The notes beneath the pieces were generated by a model. It was not told where the DNA came from. It ran no database searches and saw only the letters and a list, made by a program, of their open reading frames with translations. Shown here one piece after another: positions 1 through 8,332 of a stretch of 40,744 nucleotides of DNA. Made by a program: the position numbers and the translations under genes. Numbering within the stretch: position 1 is the stretch's first letter; every line of letters starts with the position of its first letter. The DNA is taken from contig NZ_JADEWY010000053.1 of the NCBI RefSeq assembly GCF_015207375.1, forward strand, positions 1 to 40,744, given 5' to 3'. This stretch comes from Coleofasciculus sp. LEGE 07092. GTDB taxonomy: Bacteria; Cyanobacteriota; Cyanobacteriia; Cyanobacteriales; Coleofasciculaceae.

Positions 1-63
1 CCCCATTCCCTACTCCCCATTCCCTACTCCCCATTCCCTACTCCCCATTCCCTACTCCCCATT
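1..63. repeat. STRR-like tandem repeat, 14-bp unit
   Basis: The 14-bp unit CCCCATTCCCTACT is repeated four times and followed by half a unit; the array begins at or before the window edge. The last bases overlap the 3' end of cobM, so the repeat supplies the final codons and the TAG stop of that gene. Related CCCTACTCCC tracts recur near 4,555, 6,200, 22,830 and 26,320. Confidence 0.9.
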
Positions 64-939
64 TTCAGAACGAGAGGGGCGGAACAGGTGAGAATGCTCA
101 GGATGATAGAGACGGGAACGAGCGATCTCTTGACGAGATGCGTCGCTAACGCCCGAGTTCACAGAGGAGAATTTCTCTGGCAAATGGAATCCTTCTCTCA
201 GCGCTGGACTAATGAGATAGAGCGTCGTCCGAACCAAATTTTCCTGTTCTGTAAGAGCTGCCATTTTTTCTAAGGGAACCACCCAAATTTTTTCATCCGA
301 CCAACCGATGCGGAAGCAGACTGCTACGGGTGTATCTACTGGGTAATGGGTTAGGAGTTTAGTTTGAGCTTCTTCGATGTGACGAGCGCTCAGATAAAGG
401 CACAGACTGGCTTGATGAGCGGCTAAAGATGCCAGTTCTTCCGACTCCGGCACGGCGGAAGCTCTACCGCTGATGCGGGTGAGAATAATAGTTTGTACTA
501 ATTCCGGCACCGTTAGTTCAACAGCTAATTTGGCGGCGGCTGCCTGATACGCACTGATTCCTGGAATAACTTCAAAGGGAATCTGAGCTTCTGTAAGAGC
601 TTGCATTTGTTCGTGAATGGCACTGTAGAGACTGACATCGCCAGAATGGAGGCGAACAACTGACTTATGCGATCGCACTCGTTCAATCATCAACGGTAAA
701 ATCTCTTCCAAGGTTTTGTTTCCAGTGCGTACAAGTTCCGCATCAGGACGTATCCCCTGCAAAACCTGGCGTGGAACTAAAGAGTCAGCGAATACGATGA
801 CATCTGCCTTTTGGAGTATTTTGACTGCTTTAATAGTCAATAAATCTGGATCTCCAGGTCCAGCACCGATGATATAAACGGCGGGCGCTAAAGCCTGAAG
901 GGATTGTTGAATCTGAGTTGAATCTTCGGATTGAGACAT
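52..939 (-). CDS. cobM: Precorrin-4 C11-methyltransferase
   Basis: SAM-dependent methyltransferase of the corrin pathway (CobM/CbiF family), cytosolic, methylating C11 of precorrin-4 or its cobalt form during cobalamin synthesis. The N-terminal VYIIGAGPGDPDLLT segment is the family's glycine-rich signature, followed by VFADSLVP, LHSGDVSLYSA and a VIPGISAYQAAAA segment that fits the SAM pocket. The length (295 residues from this start) is slightly longer than typical. The reading frame extends to a TTG at 960, but the ATG at 939 gives a more family-like N-terminus; neither has a clear ribosome site. The last codons and the TAG stop lie in the STRR tract at the window edge. Another corrin methyltransferase gene, cbiT, lies 35 kb away, so these pathway genes are dispersed. 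Confidence 0.93.
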   Translation of the reverse strand: MSQSEDSTQIQQSLQALAPAVYIIGAGPGDPDLLTIKAVKILQKADVIVFADSLVPRQVLQGIRPDAELVRTGNKTLEEILPLMIERVRSHKSVVRLHSGDVSLYSAIHEQMQALTEAQIPFEVIPGISAYQAAAAKLAVELTVPELVQTIILTRISGRASAVPESEELASLAAHQASLCLYLSARHIEEAQTKLLTHYPVDTPVAVCFRIGWSDEKIWVVPLEKMAALTEQENLVRTTLYLISPALREGFHLPEKFSSVNSGVSDASRQEIARSRLYHPEHSHLFRPSRSENGE

Positions 940-1010
940 ACAGTAGATTTGATTGACCAAGAGGAATTTTATAACTAGCGAGATTGTTCCGGATAGACCC
1001 TATTACCTTA

Positions 1011-1475
1011 GGAAGAAAGAAATGGTAGATGCACCCTGGTTTGGCTCTAGAGTTTTTCTCTAGGGCTTTTGTTTTTTCCAGATAATCCGGATAGATATCA
1101 TCAAGATAGGAAGAAAGAAATGGTAGATGCACCCTGGTTTGGCTCTAGAGTTTTTCTCTAGGGCTTTTGTTTTTTCCAGATAATCCGGATAGATATCATC
1201 AAGATAGGAAGAAAGAAATGGTAGATGCACCCTGGTTTGGCTCTAGAGTTTTTCTCTAGGGCTTTTGTTTTTTCCAGATAATCCGGATAGATATCATCAA
1301 GATAGGAAGAAAGAAATGGTAGATGCACCCTGGTTCAGCTCTAGAGTTTTTTCTCTAGGGCTTTTGTTTTTTCCAGACAATCCGGATAGGTATCATCAAG
1401 ATAGGAAGAAAGAAATGGTAGATGCACCCTGGTTCAGCTCTAGAGTTTTTTCTCTAGGGCTTTTGTTTTTTTCTT
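1011..1475. repeat. 98-bp tandem repeat, five units
   Basis: Units begin at 1011, 1109, 1207, 1305 and 1404, each at the sequence GGAAGAAAGAAATGG. The first three periods are 98 bp; the fourth is 99 bp because of one extra T in a hairpin loop. A diverged half unit (TTCCGGATAG) lies before the first copy. Units 1-3 are almost identical, and units 4-5 share TTCAGC in place of TTTGGC. Each unit holds a purine-rich ribosome-site-like tract, an ATG with a short frame (13 codons in units 1-3, ending inside the hairpin) and an intrinsic terminator. The array fills the space between the lgt stop and the start of cobM. Confidence 0.95.
1044..1472 (+). terminator. Five tandem intrinsic terminators
   Basis: Each 98-bp unit contains GCTCTAGAG, a loop of 5 or 6 T, CTCTAGGGC, then TTTTGTTTTTT: a 9-bp stem with one G-U pair and a U-rich tail, reading on the plus strand. 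Hairpins begin at 1044, 1142, 1240, 1338 and 1437. On the minus strand the G-U pair becomes A-C and there is no T tail. The array is therefore oriented against both neighbouring genes, lgt and cobM, which are on the minus strand. Confidence 0.75.
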
Positions 1476-1478
1476 TTG

Positions 1479-2357
1479 CTACTCGGAAGAGATATCCCAT
1501 TGCTGATTTTCTGCGGGCACAACATCTGGCAGGGGACGATTGACGATATACAGCCAAGCTAAACCGATAAGTCCCAGTGTGATCGCTCCCAAACTTACCA
1601 GTTGAGCAATGCGTAACGGTCCAATCATCAAGCTGTCTGTTCGTAACCCCTCGATCCAAACTCGACCGGTACTATAGCCTACCATGTAAACCAGAGCCAA
1701 TGTCCCTACCTTTAAATGCCGCCTCCTTTTTAAATCTCGAAAGAACAGCGTCATCACTACGACAAAGATCATCAAGTTCCAGAGGGATTCGTAAAGGAAG
1801 GTGGGGTGGAAGTATTCAAGATCTATATATTGTCGGGGGCGCTGCTGGGGTGGAATGTAGAGTTTCCAAGGTACATCTGTGGGACTCCCAAAGGCTTCGG
1901 AATTGAAGAAATTACCCCAACGTCCGATTGCTTGACCCAAAATCAGGGAAGGAACCACTAAGTCAGCCAATAGCCAAACAGATATGTTCTGAATTCGGGC
2001 AAAAATGGCTGCTGCTAGAATACCGCCTAAAATGGCACCATGAATCGCAATGCCGCCTTTCCAAATAGCAATGATGTCTTCTGGGCGCTGGGCATATTGT
2101 TCCCATTCAAACAGGACGTAGTAGAGTCTGGCACAGGGTATGGCAGCGATTACTAGCCAGATAGCTAAGTCGCCTATCAAGTTTGGGTCAACATTACGGC
2201 GCTTTGCCAGGTACTGGGAAAGAGTGACTCCGATGAGTACGGCTGAGGCAATTAACAAACCGTACCAGCGAATGGTGAACGGTCCTAGTTCAATCAAAAT
2301 GGGTCCGGGAGATCTAAATTGAAACGCCAGGATCAGAGGGGACATGGCTTGTAGCAT
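1479..2357 (-). CDS. lgt: Prolipoprotein diacylglyceryl transferase
   Basis: Inner-membrane enzyme that moves a diacylglyceryl group from phosphatidylglycerol to the lipobox cysteine of prolipoproteins, the first step of lipoprotein maturation. The protein of 292 residues matches the family size and has several hydrophobic segments. The signature region [17 protein letters not shown] around the middle contains the conserved arginine and asparagine positions of the Lgt signature, and the N-terminal [11 protein letters not shown] and C-terminal [13 protein letters not shown] segments are also typical. ATG codons at 2357 and 2345 are both possible starts. The stop codon lies only a few bases from the last tandem terminator unit, so lgt has no conventional 3' spacer. 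Confidence 0.97.
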   Translation of the reverse strand: MLQAMSPLILAFQFRSPGPILIELGPFTIRWYGLLIASAVLIGVTLSQYLAKRRNVDPNLIGDLAIWLVIAAIPCARLYYVLFEWEQYAQRPEDIIAIWKGGIAIHGAILGGILAAAIFARIQNISVWLLADLVVPSLILGQAIGRWGNFFNSEAFGSPTDVPWKLYIPPQQRPRQYIDLEYFHPTFLYESLWNLMIFVVVMTLFFRDLKRRRHLKVGTLALVYMVGYSTGRVWIEGLRTDSLMIGPLRIAQLVSLGAITLGLIGLAWLYIVNRPLPDVVPAENQQWDISSE

Positions 2358-2588
2358 GGAATTTTTAAGAGAGGGCGATTGCAGCTTCTGTTTAATTTTA
2401 GGTGTAAGCGCTCCCTCTATTTATGGATGACTGCTCATGGGAAGCTGAGAGAGCGAGGGAAATTCTTGATGCGCTCACTTTACGAAAAATTCATCAAGTC
2501 TTTACGGATACTTCATCACAACTAAACATAATCCTTGGGAATTTGCTTCACAATAAAAACAGATGCAATCTTTTTCCCACCCTTGGCT

Positions 2589-2611
2589 TCCCCGCTGAGG
2601 GGATTTTTTTT
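2589..2611 (+). terminator. Weak intrinsic terminator
   Basis: TCCCC, loop GCTGA, GGGGA, then eight T. The stem is only 5 bp, but GC-rich and followed by a good T run. No clear plus-strand gene ends just before it. Confidence 0.4.
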
Positions 2612-2666
2612 GCCTGTTATTAGCTGACAGACAAATTAGGCGATCGCTACTCAAATATGGGACATT

Positions 2667-2745
2667 AAAAAAAGACCCGCTAGGGTTAGCAGGTCGTCTA
2701 GTCTAGTGCAACCTCCCCACCCTATCAACAGTAGGCTGGGGAGAC
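2667..2745 (-). ncRNA. Possible small RNA with 3' terminator
   Basis: Read on the minus strand, a hairpin at 2709-2745 (arms CTCCCCA and TGGGGAG, with inner CCTA/TAGG pairs) is followed by a second hairpin at 2695-2674 (GACC and GCTA arms with one bulged position) and then seven T at 2673-2667. The second hairpin with its T run is a good intrinsic terminator for a minus-strand transcript, yet no minus-strand protein gene lies upstream before rlmN, which is divergent. A small RNA of roughly 100-200 nt is the simplest reading. I recognise no known family, and the 5' end is not determined. Confidence 0.35.
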
Positions 2746-2929
2746 ATTCGTTTAGCTCACAAGCTCTTGGTGATTTAAATACGCGATCGCAGCGATCTCA
2801 TCGGAAAGGGGTTAAAGATTAGGGATTAGGGAGGCAAGAAACGATTCTTGTGGTCAATCCTATGGCTGATAAGGCTAAGTCTGGCTTCGTTAAGATGGGA
2901 TTGAAGGCTACTCCCGTACATTATCCCCT

Positions 2930-4063
2930 ATGTCTGCTACGCCAGGTGTTTCTAAAGTTCAGTCTCTCAAGAAGGGCAACGATCAAAATCCGTCACTAGT
3001 AACTCAAGTCGGTGGAGCGGCTCAATTGCCAGTAACCTCAATTCCACCTCTGTTAGGTGCTTCTTTAAGTGAGTTCACCGAGTGGGTACAGCAACAGGGA
3101 CAACCTGCTTATCGAGGGCGTCAGCTCCATGGGTGGATTTATCAAAAGGGTGCGCGATCGCTTTCTGAAATTTCTGTGTTTCCCAAACAATGGCGGGAAG
3201 CTGTAGGAGATGTCCCTATTGGTCGTTCCACCTTACATTACCGCTCTGAGGCTCCTGATGGTACAGTGAAGTACCTGCTGCGGCTTAGGGACGGTCATGT
3301 TATCGAAACCGTTGGTATTCCCACCGCCAAGCGCCTAACGGTTTGCGTATCCTCCCAAGTCGGCTGTCCTATGGCTTGCGACTTCTGCGCCACAGGTAAA
3401 GGGGGATTCATCCGAAATTTAGAACGTCATGAAATAGTCGATCAGGTCTTGACTGTTCAGGAAGACTTCGGAGAGCGAGTCAGTAATGTCGTGTTTATGG
3501 GCATGGGAGAACCGTTGCTGAATCTGGATGCTGTTGTGGGGGCAGTGAAGTCTATTAATGAAGATATTGGCATTGGAATGCGATCGCTGACTATTTCAAC
3601 GGTCGGTATTCCTGGTAAAATTCGCCAACTAGCTCAATATCAGCTTCAAGTTACCTTTGCCGTCAGTCTCCACGCCTCAAATCAGCAACTGCGAGAACGA
3701 CTGATTCCTAGTGCCAACCGATATCCCCTAGAGGCGTTATTAGAAGATTGCCGGGAATACGTGCAGATTACAGGTCGCCGGGTTACATTTGAATACATAG
3801 TCTTAGCTGGAGTCAATGACTTACCCGAACACGCGGCTGAGTTAGCCCAACATTTGCGAGGGTTCCAAAGTCACGTCAATTTGATTCCCTACAACCCCAT
3901 CAGCGAAGCGGATTACCAGCGCCCCAGTTCCCACCAGATTCAAACGTTTGTTGAGGCGTTAGAACAGCACCACATTGCTGTCAGCGTGCGCCGTTCTCGC
4001 GGTTTAGAAAAAGATGCTGCCTGTGGACAACTGAGAGCGTCAACGAGCACTGTGGCTGTTTGA
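2930..4063 (+). CDS. rlmN: Dual-specificity 23S rRNA/tRNA adenine C2 methyltransferase RlmN
   Basis: Radical-SAM enzyme that methylates C2 of an adenosine in 23S rRNA and of A37 in some tRNAs. The [4Fe-4S] motif CPMACDFC lies at residues 146-153, in the CxxxCxxC spacing of the family. [11 protein letters not shown] follows, and the second catalytic cysteine is present near the C-terminus in the segment [12 protein letters not shown]. The length of 377 residues includes an N-terminal extension of about 40 residues before the conserved [21 protein letters not shown] start of the accessory domain, so translation from an internal site is possible but no better ATG is seen. It stands alone, divergent from the hairpin region and followed by its own terminator. 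Confidence 0.96.
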   Translation: MSATPGVSKVQSLKKGNDQNPSLVTQVGGAAQLPVTSIPPLLGASLSEFTEWVQQQGQPAYRGRQLHGWIYQKGARSLSEISVFPKQWREAVGDVPIGRSTLHYRSEAPDGTVKYLLRLRDGHVIETVGIPTAKRLTVCVSSQVGCPMACDFCATGKGGFIRNLERHEIVDQVLTVQEDFGERVSNVVFMGMGEPLLNLDAVVGAVKSINEDIGIGMRSLTISTVGIPGKIRQLAQYQLQVTFAVSLHASNQQLRERLIPSANRYPLEALLEDCREYVQITGRRVTFEYIVLAGVNDLPEHAAELAQHLRGFQSHVNLIPYNPISEADYQRPSSHQIQTFVEALEQHHIAVSVRRSRGLEKDAACGQLRASTSTVAV

Positions 4064-4076
4064 TGTGTGAATAATA

Positions 4077-4111
4077 GGGAAAAGGAAGAAAGGTTTTCCC
4101 CTTTCCCTTTT
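4077..4111 (+). terminator. rlmN terminator
   Basis: GGGAAAAGG pairs with CCCCTTTCCC across a short A/G/T-rich loop and is followed by TTTT. It begins 14 bases after the rlmN stop codon. Confidence 0.5.
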
Positions 4112-4151
4112 GCGTGTAATCTAATACCTTAAGCCAGCAATTTAGATTAAA

Positions 4152-4331
4152 CTATCGACTCGCATAGATGCCCGGGGCATAGGCTTCAACAACTCTGCCA
4201 GTGCGAGAGCAGTTAACCATCAGGTAATCACAGGCAGGACATTGAGTCTGAGTGATATGAGTTTTTGAGCAATAGCGTCGTTTGGCACGACTGCCACAAT
4301 TAGGACAGTAAATATCTTGTGTTATCTGCAT
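4152..4331 (-). CDS. Small double zinc-ribbon protein
   Basis: A 59-residue protein with two CxxC pairs, CPNCG near residue 9 and CPACD near residue 31, which suggests one bound zinc. The C-terminus NCSRTGRVVEAYAPGIYASR is of a type I recognise from small cyanobacterial proteins that are often misnamed as fragments of the PriA helicase. The open frame extends to 4373, but the ATG at 4331 has AGAAGG eight bases upstream and gives the usual length. It is convergent with rlmN. The function is unknown; a nucleic-acid or protein-binding role is only a guess from the zinc ribbon. Confidence 0.8.
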   Translation of the reverse strand: MQITQDIYCPNCGSRAKRRYCSKTHITQTQCPACDYLMVNCSRTGRVVEAYAPGIYASR

Positions 4332-4518
4332 TTTGTAACCTTCTTTAGGAAGAGATTTATTAAAAAAAGACAAAAATCAAACTAGGGTTTAACCTAGAAA
4401 TTTTGCCAATTTTTCAGGCTTATTCTTCTATTTTTAAGGTTTGCTTAAGCTTTAAACTCTATCCCTAGGCAGATTGAGGGAGCGCCAGCTTTCGGTAAGC
4501 CTTACCTGGATTTTAGAA

Positions 4519-4710
4519 TATAGCGGTTCTTCATTTACATGAGGTACAGTCCCATTTCCTACTCCCTACTCCCGTTCGGACTTCGGCGTGACCCTTCGAC
4601 AGGTCTTAGGCGGAGACGCTCAGTGTTCACTGAGGCTTCTCGAAGTGTCGAACGCTGACGCTCACGGCAAAAGCCTACTCCCTGCCTTCATCAGGGTGTA
4701 TCTCACCAGA
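4519..4710 (+). repeat. Dispersed repeat, left copy, interrupted
   Basis: Starts TATAGCGGTTCTTC and ends CTTCATCAGGGTGTATCTCACCAGA. It matches the reverse complement of 6174-6248 over about 75 positions, but is split near 4570-4675 by about 115 bases of another repeat family (the CGTTCGG ... GCTCACGGC block). The interruption falls inside the CCTACTCCC tract of the repeat. Confidence 0.85.
4572..4674. repeat. GC-rich dispersed repeat inserted in another repeat
   Basis: Block beginning CCGTTCGGACTTCGGCGTGA and ending GACGCTCACGGCAAAAG, containing internal inverted segments such as CACTGAGGCTTCTCGAAG. Shorter relatives with the core CCGTGAGCGCTCAGCCGAACGG occur at 22,837-22,892 and 24,274-24,301; the 22.8-kb copy is also embedded in GGGAGTA-type STRR sequence. 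Confidence 0.7.
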
Positions 4711-4741
4711 CTGGGAAATGCGATAGGTTGACGTTTTTGAC

Positions 4742-6010
4742 TTATTGATTTTCACAATTGGATTGTTTTTTCTTATTGAAGTGCTTGCCGTAGAGCTTGG
4801 TCAAAGGAGTCGCACTTAAACCTTGGGCAACGATAGAAGCACAAATCATTAAAGAGCAAACTAACCAAACCTCCTCCACACCGACTCGGCGCAGGGAATA
4901 ACCCGCATAAAAGATAGCGGCAACACCAATCGGACCAAACCAGCCGACAAACAATGCCTCTGGAATATTTTTGATCGGCTTGATGAATTGATGGAGTAAT
5001 AAAAGCGCTGGCAATCGCCGCAAAAATAGCACTGCCACAACCAAAAGGATATTCCACCATCCCAATAGTGACCACCATTTTTGCCAGGGAATCATTAAGC
5101 CCAGCAGAATAAAAATTGGTAGGGTAAAAAAGCGGTTGATTGCCTCTTGAACGTTATCTTCCTCTGCTCTCTCCTTACCTCCAATTACATTCCCAAAAGC
5201 CAGTCCTGCGGCAAATACAGCCAGAATTCCATCCGTACCGATTAACTTACCTGCACCGAGTACCGTTAGGGAGAGGGCGATGGTATAACCCAGAAAAGAG
5301 GAACGCTCAATTGTTTTTTTGCGTTCAGCCCATTTTAACAGGCGACCAGCGACATAACCCAACAGTACGCCAAAAAGGACGGCTCCACAAACTTCCCACA
5401 ATACAACATGAACAAACCAGTGAGGGAGCGCTTCTGTTGGAGAACGCTCTAGCATTAGAACGCACAGTAGTACAAGGGGATAAGCTAAACCATCGTTAGC
5501 ACCAGATTCGGCTGAGATAATATGCCGGATGCGTTTGGGGAGATAATCTTCAGCAACAACGCCTGTTACAATCGAAGTCGAAACAATGGGGTCAGTTGGG
5601 GTAATAGCTGCGCCAACGAGCATCGCTTCCCAAAAAGGTATTCCTAAGATCCAATACACTAGCAAACCGCTAACCACCCACATAATTGGCATCACCAATC
5701 CTAGGAGGACTGCCAAGGGTTTCCAGTTGCGGAAAAAATAGCCTTGGGGTACTCGTAGCGCCACCCCCATCAATCCAATTGCCAGGGTTAAGCGGGCGGT
5801 TTGTTCCAGAAGATGCTCCTGCGGTATACCCCAGCCACCAGGATTAACTAAATCTAGGACAACCGGTCCGAGTAATATCCCCATCACTAAGGCTGTTAAA
5901 GGGTCGGATGTCCACCAATGACGCCGGAAGTAGTCGGAGACGAGTCCAAGAACTAGAACGATCGCACCGATAGCTGTGATGACTATATTGAGTTCATTCA
6001 AGCTATTCAT
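4742..6010 (-). CDS. CPA1-type cation/proton antiporter
   Basis: Plasma-membrane sodium(or potassium)/proton exchanger. The 422-residue protein is hydrophobic almost throughout, consistent with about 12-13 membrane segments. The segment GAAITPTDPIVSTSIVTG and the following ESGANDGLAYPLVLL correspond to the TDP and ND transport-site motifs of the NhaP/CPA1 group; there is no large cytoplasmic tail, so it is a short bacterial version. The start ATG at 6010 begins directly before the first membrane helix. It lies alone between inverted copies of a dispersed repeat at 4519-4710 and 6174-6248. The transported ion cannot be decided from sequence. Confidence 0.9.
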   Translation of the reverse strand: MNSLNELNIVITAIGAIVLVLGLVSDYFRRHWWTSDPLTALVMGILLGPVVLDLVNPGGWGIPQEHLLEQTARLTLAIGLMGVALRVPQGYFFRNWKPLAVLLGLVMPIMWVVSGLLVYWILGIPFWEAMLVGAAITPTDPIVSTSIVTGVVAEDYLPKRIRHIISAESGANDGLAYPLVLLCVLMLERSPTEALPHWFVHVVLWEVCGAVLFGVLLGYVAGRLLKWAERKKTIERSSFLGYTIALSLTVLGAGKLIGTDGILAVFAAGLAFGNVIGGKERAEEDNVQEAINRFFTLPIFILLGLMIPWQKWWSLLGWWNILLVVAVLFLRRLPALLLLHQFIKPIKNIPEALFVGWFGPIGVAAIFYAGYSLRRVGVEEVWLVCSLMICASIVAQGLSATPLTKLYGKHFNKKKQSNCENQ

Positions 6011-6173
6011 GGTTTATTGAGGGAACGTAGGGTAAACATCAGCATTTTCCTCGACCCGATTCTTAGCTACTTGTACGCTTATAGGTAGATATAGGCTACG
6101 ACACCTAAGGCAGCATCTATCTTGAGAACTAATAAAACAGCACTTCTCTCTTGATGTAGATAGCGTTTCTCTA

Positions 6174-6248
6174 TCTGGTGAGGTACACCCTGATGAAGGC
6201 AGGGAGTAGGGAATGGGAATGTACCTCATATAAGAAATAACCGCTATA
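6174..6248 (-). repeat. Dispersed repeat, right copy, inverted
   Basis: Uninterrupted 75-bp copy, in the opposite orientation to the copy at 4519-4710. It ends AACCGCTATA and contains GGGAGTAGGGAATGGG. With the left copy it brackets the antiporter gene. I see no target duplication outside either copy. Confidence 0.85.
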
Positions 6249-6298
6249 ACGTGAGCTGTCAGTCACTTGAACGATGCCTTAGACAGAAGAAAGAGGTT

Positions 6299-8314
6299 AT
6301 GAAAAAGCGTATTTGGACTCCTATCAAGTTGGTTGGGTGGGTGATTTTAGCAGTTATCCTATTGTTTTCCTGGTCTGGACTGCCTGCTCTAGCTCAAGAT
6401 ATTGCCGTCGTACCCCATCAAGAACCCAGACTCAATGAAGGGGTTCAGGTTTCGCCACCCAATTCTTCTGTACAGGGACTCACCGATCCGCAAGACTTAG
6501 AAGCCTTCATTGACCAATATTTAACTGACGCCATGCAGCAAGAACACATTCCTGGCGCAGTAGTTTCGGTAGTCAAAGATGGCAAAATTTTTTTCAACAA
6601 GGGCTATGGTTATGCCAATATCGAAAAAAAGATACCGGTTGTCCCAGATCAAACTCTTTTTCGTGTGGCTTCCCTCTCTAAGCTATTCACTGATACAGGA
6701 GTGATGCAACTTTACGAGCAGGGAAAAATCAATCTAGAGGCGGAAGTGAACCAGTATCTCGAAGATTTCAAAATCGAGAATCCCTATCCCACGCCTGTCA
6801 GGGTTGCCGATTTGCTGACCCAAACCAGTGGTCTTAGCATCCATTATCTTGATATCGCCGCCCCGACTGCTGCGAAGATGGAACCGCTTAAAGAGTACTT
6901 GACGAGCGAAAGAAGGCTCAAAACCGTACTACCTCCAGAAAAATTTTACGCCTATACTGATGACGCGGTTGCCTTGGCAGGGTATTTGGTGCAGAAGCTT
7001 TCCCATACTCCCTTTCCCGAATATGCCGATCAACATATACTGCAACCGCTAGAGATGCATCGCAGTACTTTTCTCCAACCACCGCCACCCCCTTTGGCTG
7101 ATGATTTAGCGATCGGCTATGAGTACAAAAATGGTAACTATCAGCCATTACCATTCCTTTACCTCAATATGCCACCTGCTGCGTCCCTGAGTGCAACGGC
7201 TACGGATATGGCTAACTTTATGATTGCCCACTTGCAACTCGGTCGCTATGAAAACTCAAGAATACTACAGGATGATACAGCACGTACAATGCATCAGACG
7301 CATTTTGTCAATCATCCCCTACTCCCTGGCGCTGCCTACGGCTTTCATGACTGGTCGCAAAATAACATCCGGATCATTGGACATAGTGGCAATTTGCATG
7401 GGTACACTAGCATCCTATTTTTGATACCCGAAAAAAACCTGGGTTTCTTTTTTGCATACAATCGCTTCGGTTACTCCAAAAGTTTGGGAGGCGACCTATT
7501 CAGCAAGTTTATCGATCATTATTATCCGGTTTCAGAGCAATCTATGCCTTCTGAGGCATCCGCTGATTTAGCAGCCCAAGCCGATCGCTTCACAGGTATT
7601 TATCAGAATATCCAGTATCCTCGATTTACCCCTGCAAAGCTCACCGCACTGACGAATCAATATCGGGTAACAGCAAACAATGATGGTACTTTGACCGTTG
7701 CTCGTATCCCTCAATTCTTTTTTAGCTCTCAATCGGAAAAGCTAGCGGTAGCCCAACTTTCATCCTTGTTATTCAGACGAGTTGAGCGTCACGGCTATGC
7801 TGCCTTTGCCCAGAATAATCAGGGGCAGATTGCTTACCTGTTTAACCCATTTGGGCCGACCATCGCTGGAGGATACAGGCAGTTGTCCTGGTATGAGACG
7901 TTGTGGTTTCAGATAGGCTGGTTGGTTTTTTGTCTGCTAATCTTTGTTTCAGCCACCATTATTTGGCTGATTGGCTATTGGCGACACCGCCGTCAATCTG
8001 GGAAGTGGGCGAGATGGGCTAAACTCCTTGCTGTTCTCGTCAGTGTCCTGAATCTGGTTTTTGTCATCGGTTTGGGGCTAGTAACCTGGCTGGAAATGTG
8101 GCAGTTTTTATATGGGTTGCCCATTGCGGCGATCGCTCTTTTTTACATTCCACCGATTACAACGGGTTTGTCTCTGGGATTACTCATTTGTACGGTGTTG
8201 GCGTGGAAGGATAAATACTGGTCAGCTTGGGCGCGAGTCTACTACTCGGTAATGACTCTGGCAGCGATCGCATTCCTTCCCTTTTTGGTTCAATGGAATT
8301 TATTGGGGTTCTAA
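6299..8314 (+). CDS. Serine beta-lactamase-fold hydrolase with C-terminal membrane domain
   Basis: Predicted periplasmic penicillin-binding-protein-like hydrolase (class C beta-lactamase fold, as in FmtA and PbpE types), acting perhaps on peptidoglycan or D-amino acid esters; the substrate is unknown. A signal peptide covers residues 1-32 (hydrophobic WVILAVILLFSW, then LAQ). The catalytic SxxK motif is SLSK at 125-128, the second motif is YTD at 219-221 (Asp in place of the usual Asn), and HSG is near 362. Residues from about 530 form four or so hydrophobic helices, so the enzyme is tethered. The ATG at 6299 with AGAGG four bases before it is preferred over the upstream GTG at 6251, because the signal peptide then starts MKKR. 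671 residues. Confidence 0.88.
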   Translation: MKKRIWTPIKLVGWVILAVILLFSWSGLPALAQDIAVVPHQEPRLNEGVQVSPPNSSVQGLTDPQDLEAFIDQYLTDAMQQEHIPGAVVSVVKDGKIFFNKGYGYANIEKKIPVVPDQTLFRVASLSKLFTDTGVMQLYEQGKINLEAEVNQYLEDFKIENPYPTPVRVADLLTQTSGLSIHYLDIAAPTAAKMEPLKEYLTSERRLKTVLPPEKFYAYTDDAVALAGYLVQKLSHTPFPEYADQHILQPLEMHRSTFLQPPPPPLADDLAIGYEYKNGNYQPLPFLYLNMPPAASLSATATDMANFMIAHLQLGRYENSRILQDDTARTMHQTHFVNHPLLPGAAYGFHDWSQNNIRIIGHSGNLHGYTSILFLIPEKNLGFFFAYNRFGYSKSLGGDLFSKFIDHYYPVSEQSMPSEASADLAAQADRFTGIYQNIQYPRFTPAKLTALTNQYRVTANNDGTLTVARIPQFFFSSQSEKLAVAQLSSLLFRRVERHGYAAFAQNNQGQIAYLFNPFGPTIAGGYRQLSWYETLWFQIGWLVFCLLIFVSATIIWLIGYWRHRRQSGKWARWAKLLAVLVSVLNLVFVIGLGLVTWLEMWQFLYGLPIAAIALFYIPPITTGLSLGLLICTVLAWKDKYWSAWARVYYSVMTLAAIAFLPFLVQWNLLGF

Positions 8315-8332
8315 TCACATCCAGACTTGATA

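Larger units (their letters stand above)
2358..2929. other. Intergenic region with hairpins
   Basis: No convincing gene is seen in these 570 bases. The region holds two HIP1 sites, a plus-strand terminator-like hairpin at 2589-2611 and a pair of hairpins at 2674-2740 that could belong to a minus-strand small RNA. The rest shows no recognisable structure. Confidence 0.5.
4374..4741. other. Intergenic region made mostly of repeats
   Basis: The first 145 bases are AT-rich with no visible element and may hold the promoter of the small zinc-ribbon gene. From 4519 to 4710 the region is a dispersed repeat (see separate entry) interrupted by a second repeat. No gene is seen. Confidence 0.6.

Noticed and set aside
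1011-1475. A CRISPR array
   Set aside because: The units are contiguous 98-bp tandem repeats without unique spacers, and each contains a terminator hairpin.
1265-1543. A 92-residue protein on the plus strand
   Set aside because: It is the tandem repeat read through twice, then antisense of lgt; the frame exists only because of the 99-bp unit.
2423-2623. A 66-residue plus-strand protein
   Set aside because: No ribosome site, no recognisable features, and its end runs through the terminator-like hairpin at 2589.
6262-6272. GTCACTTGAAC, an 11-base match to the transposon tip
   Set aside because: It lacks the TGTCA tip context, the TnsB-like site and any inverted partner; likely chance.
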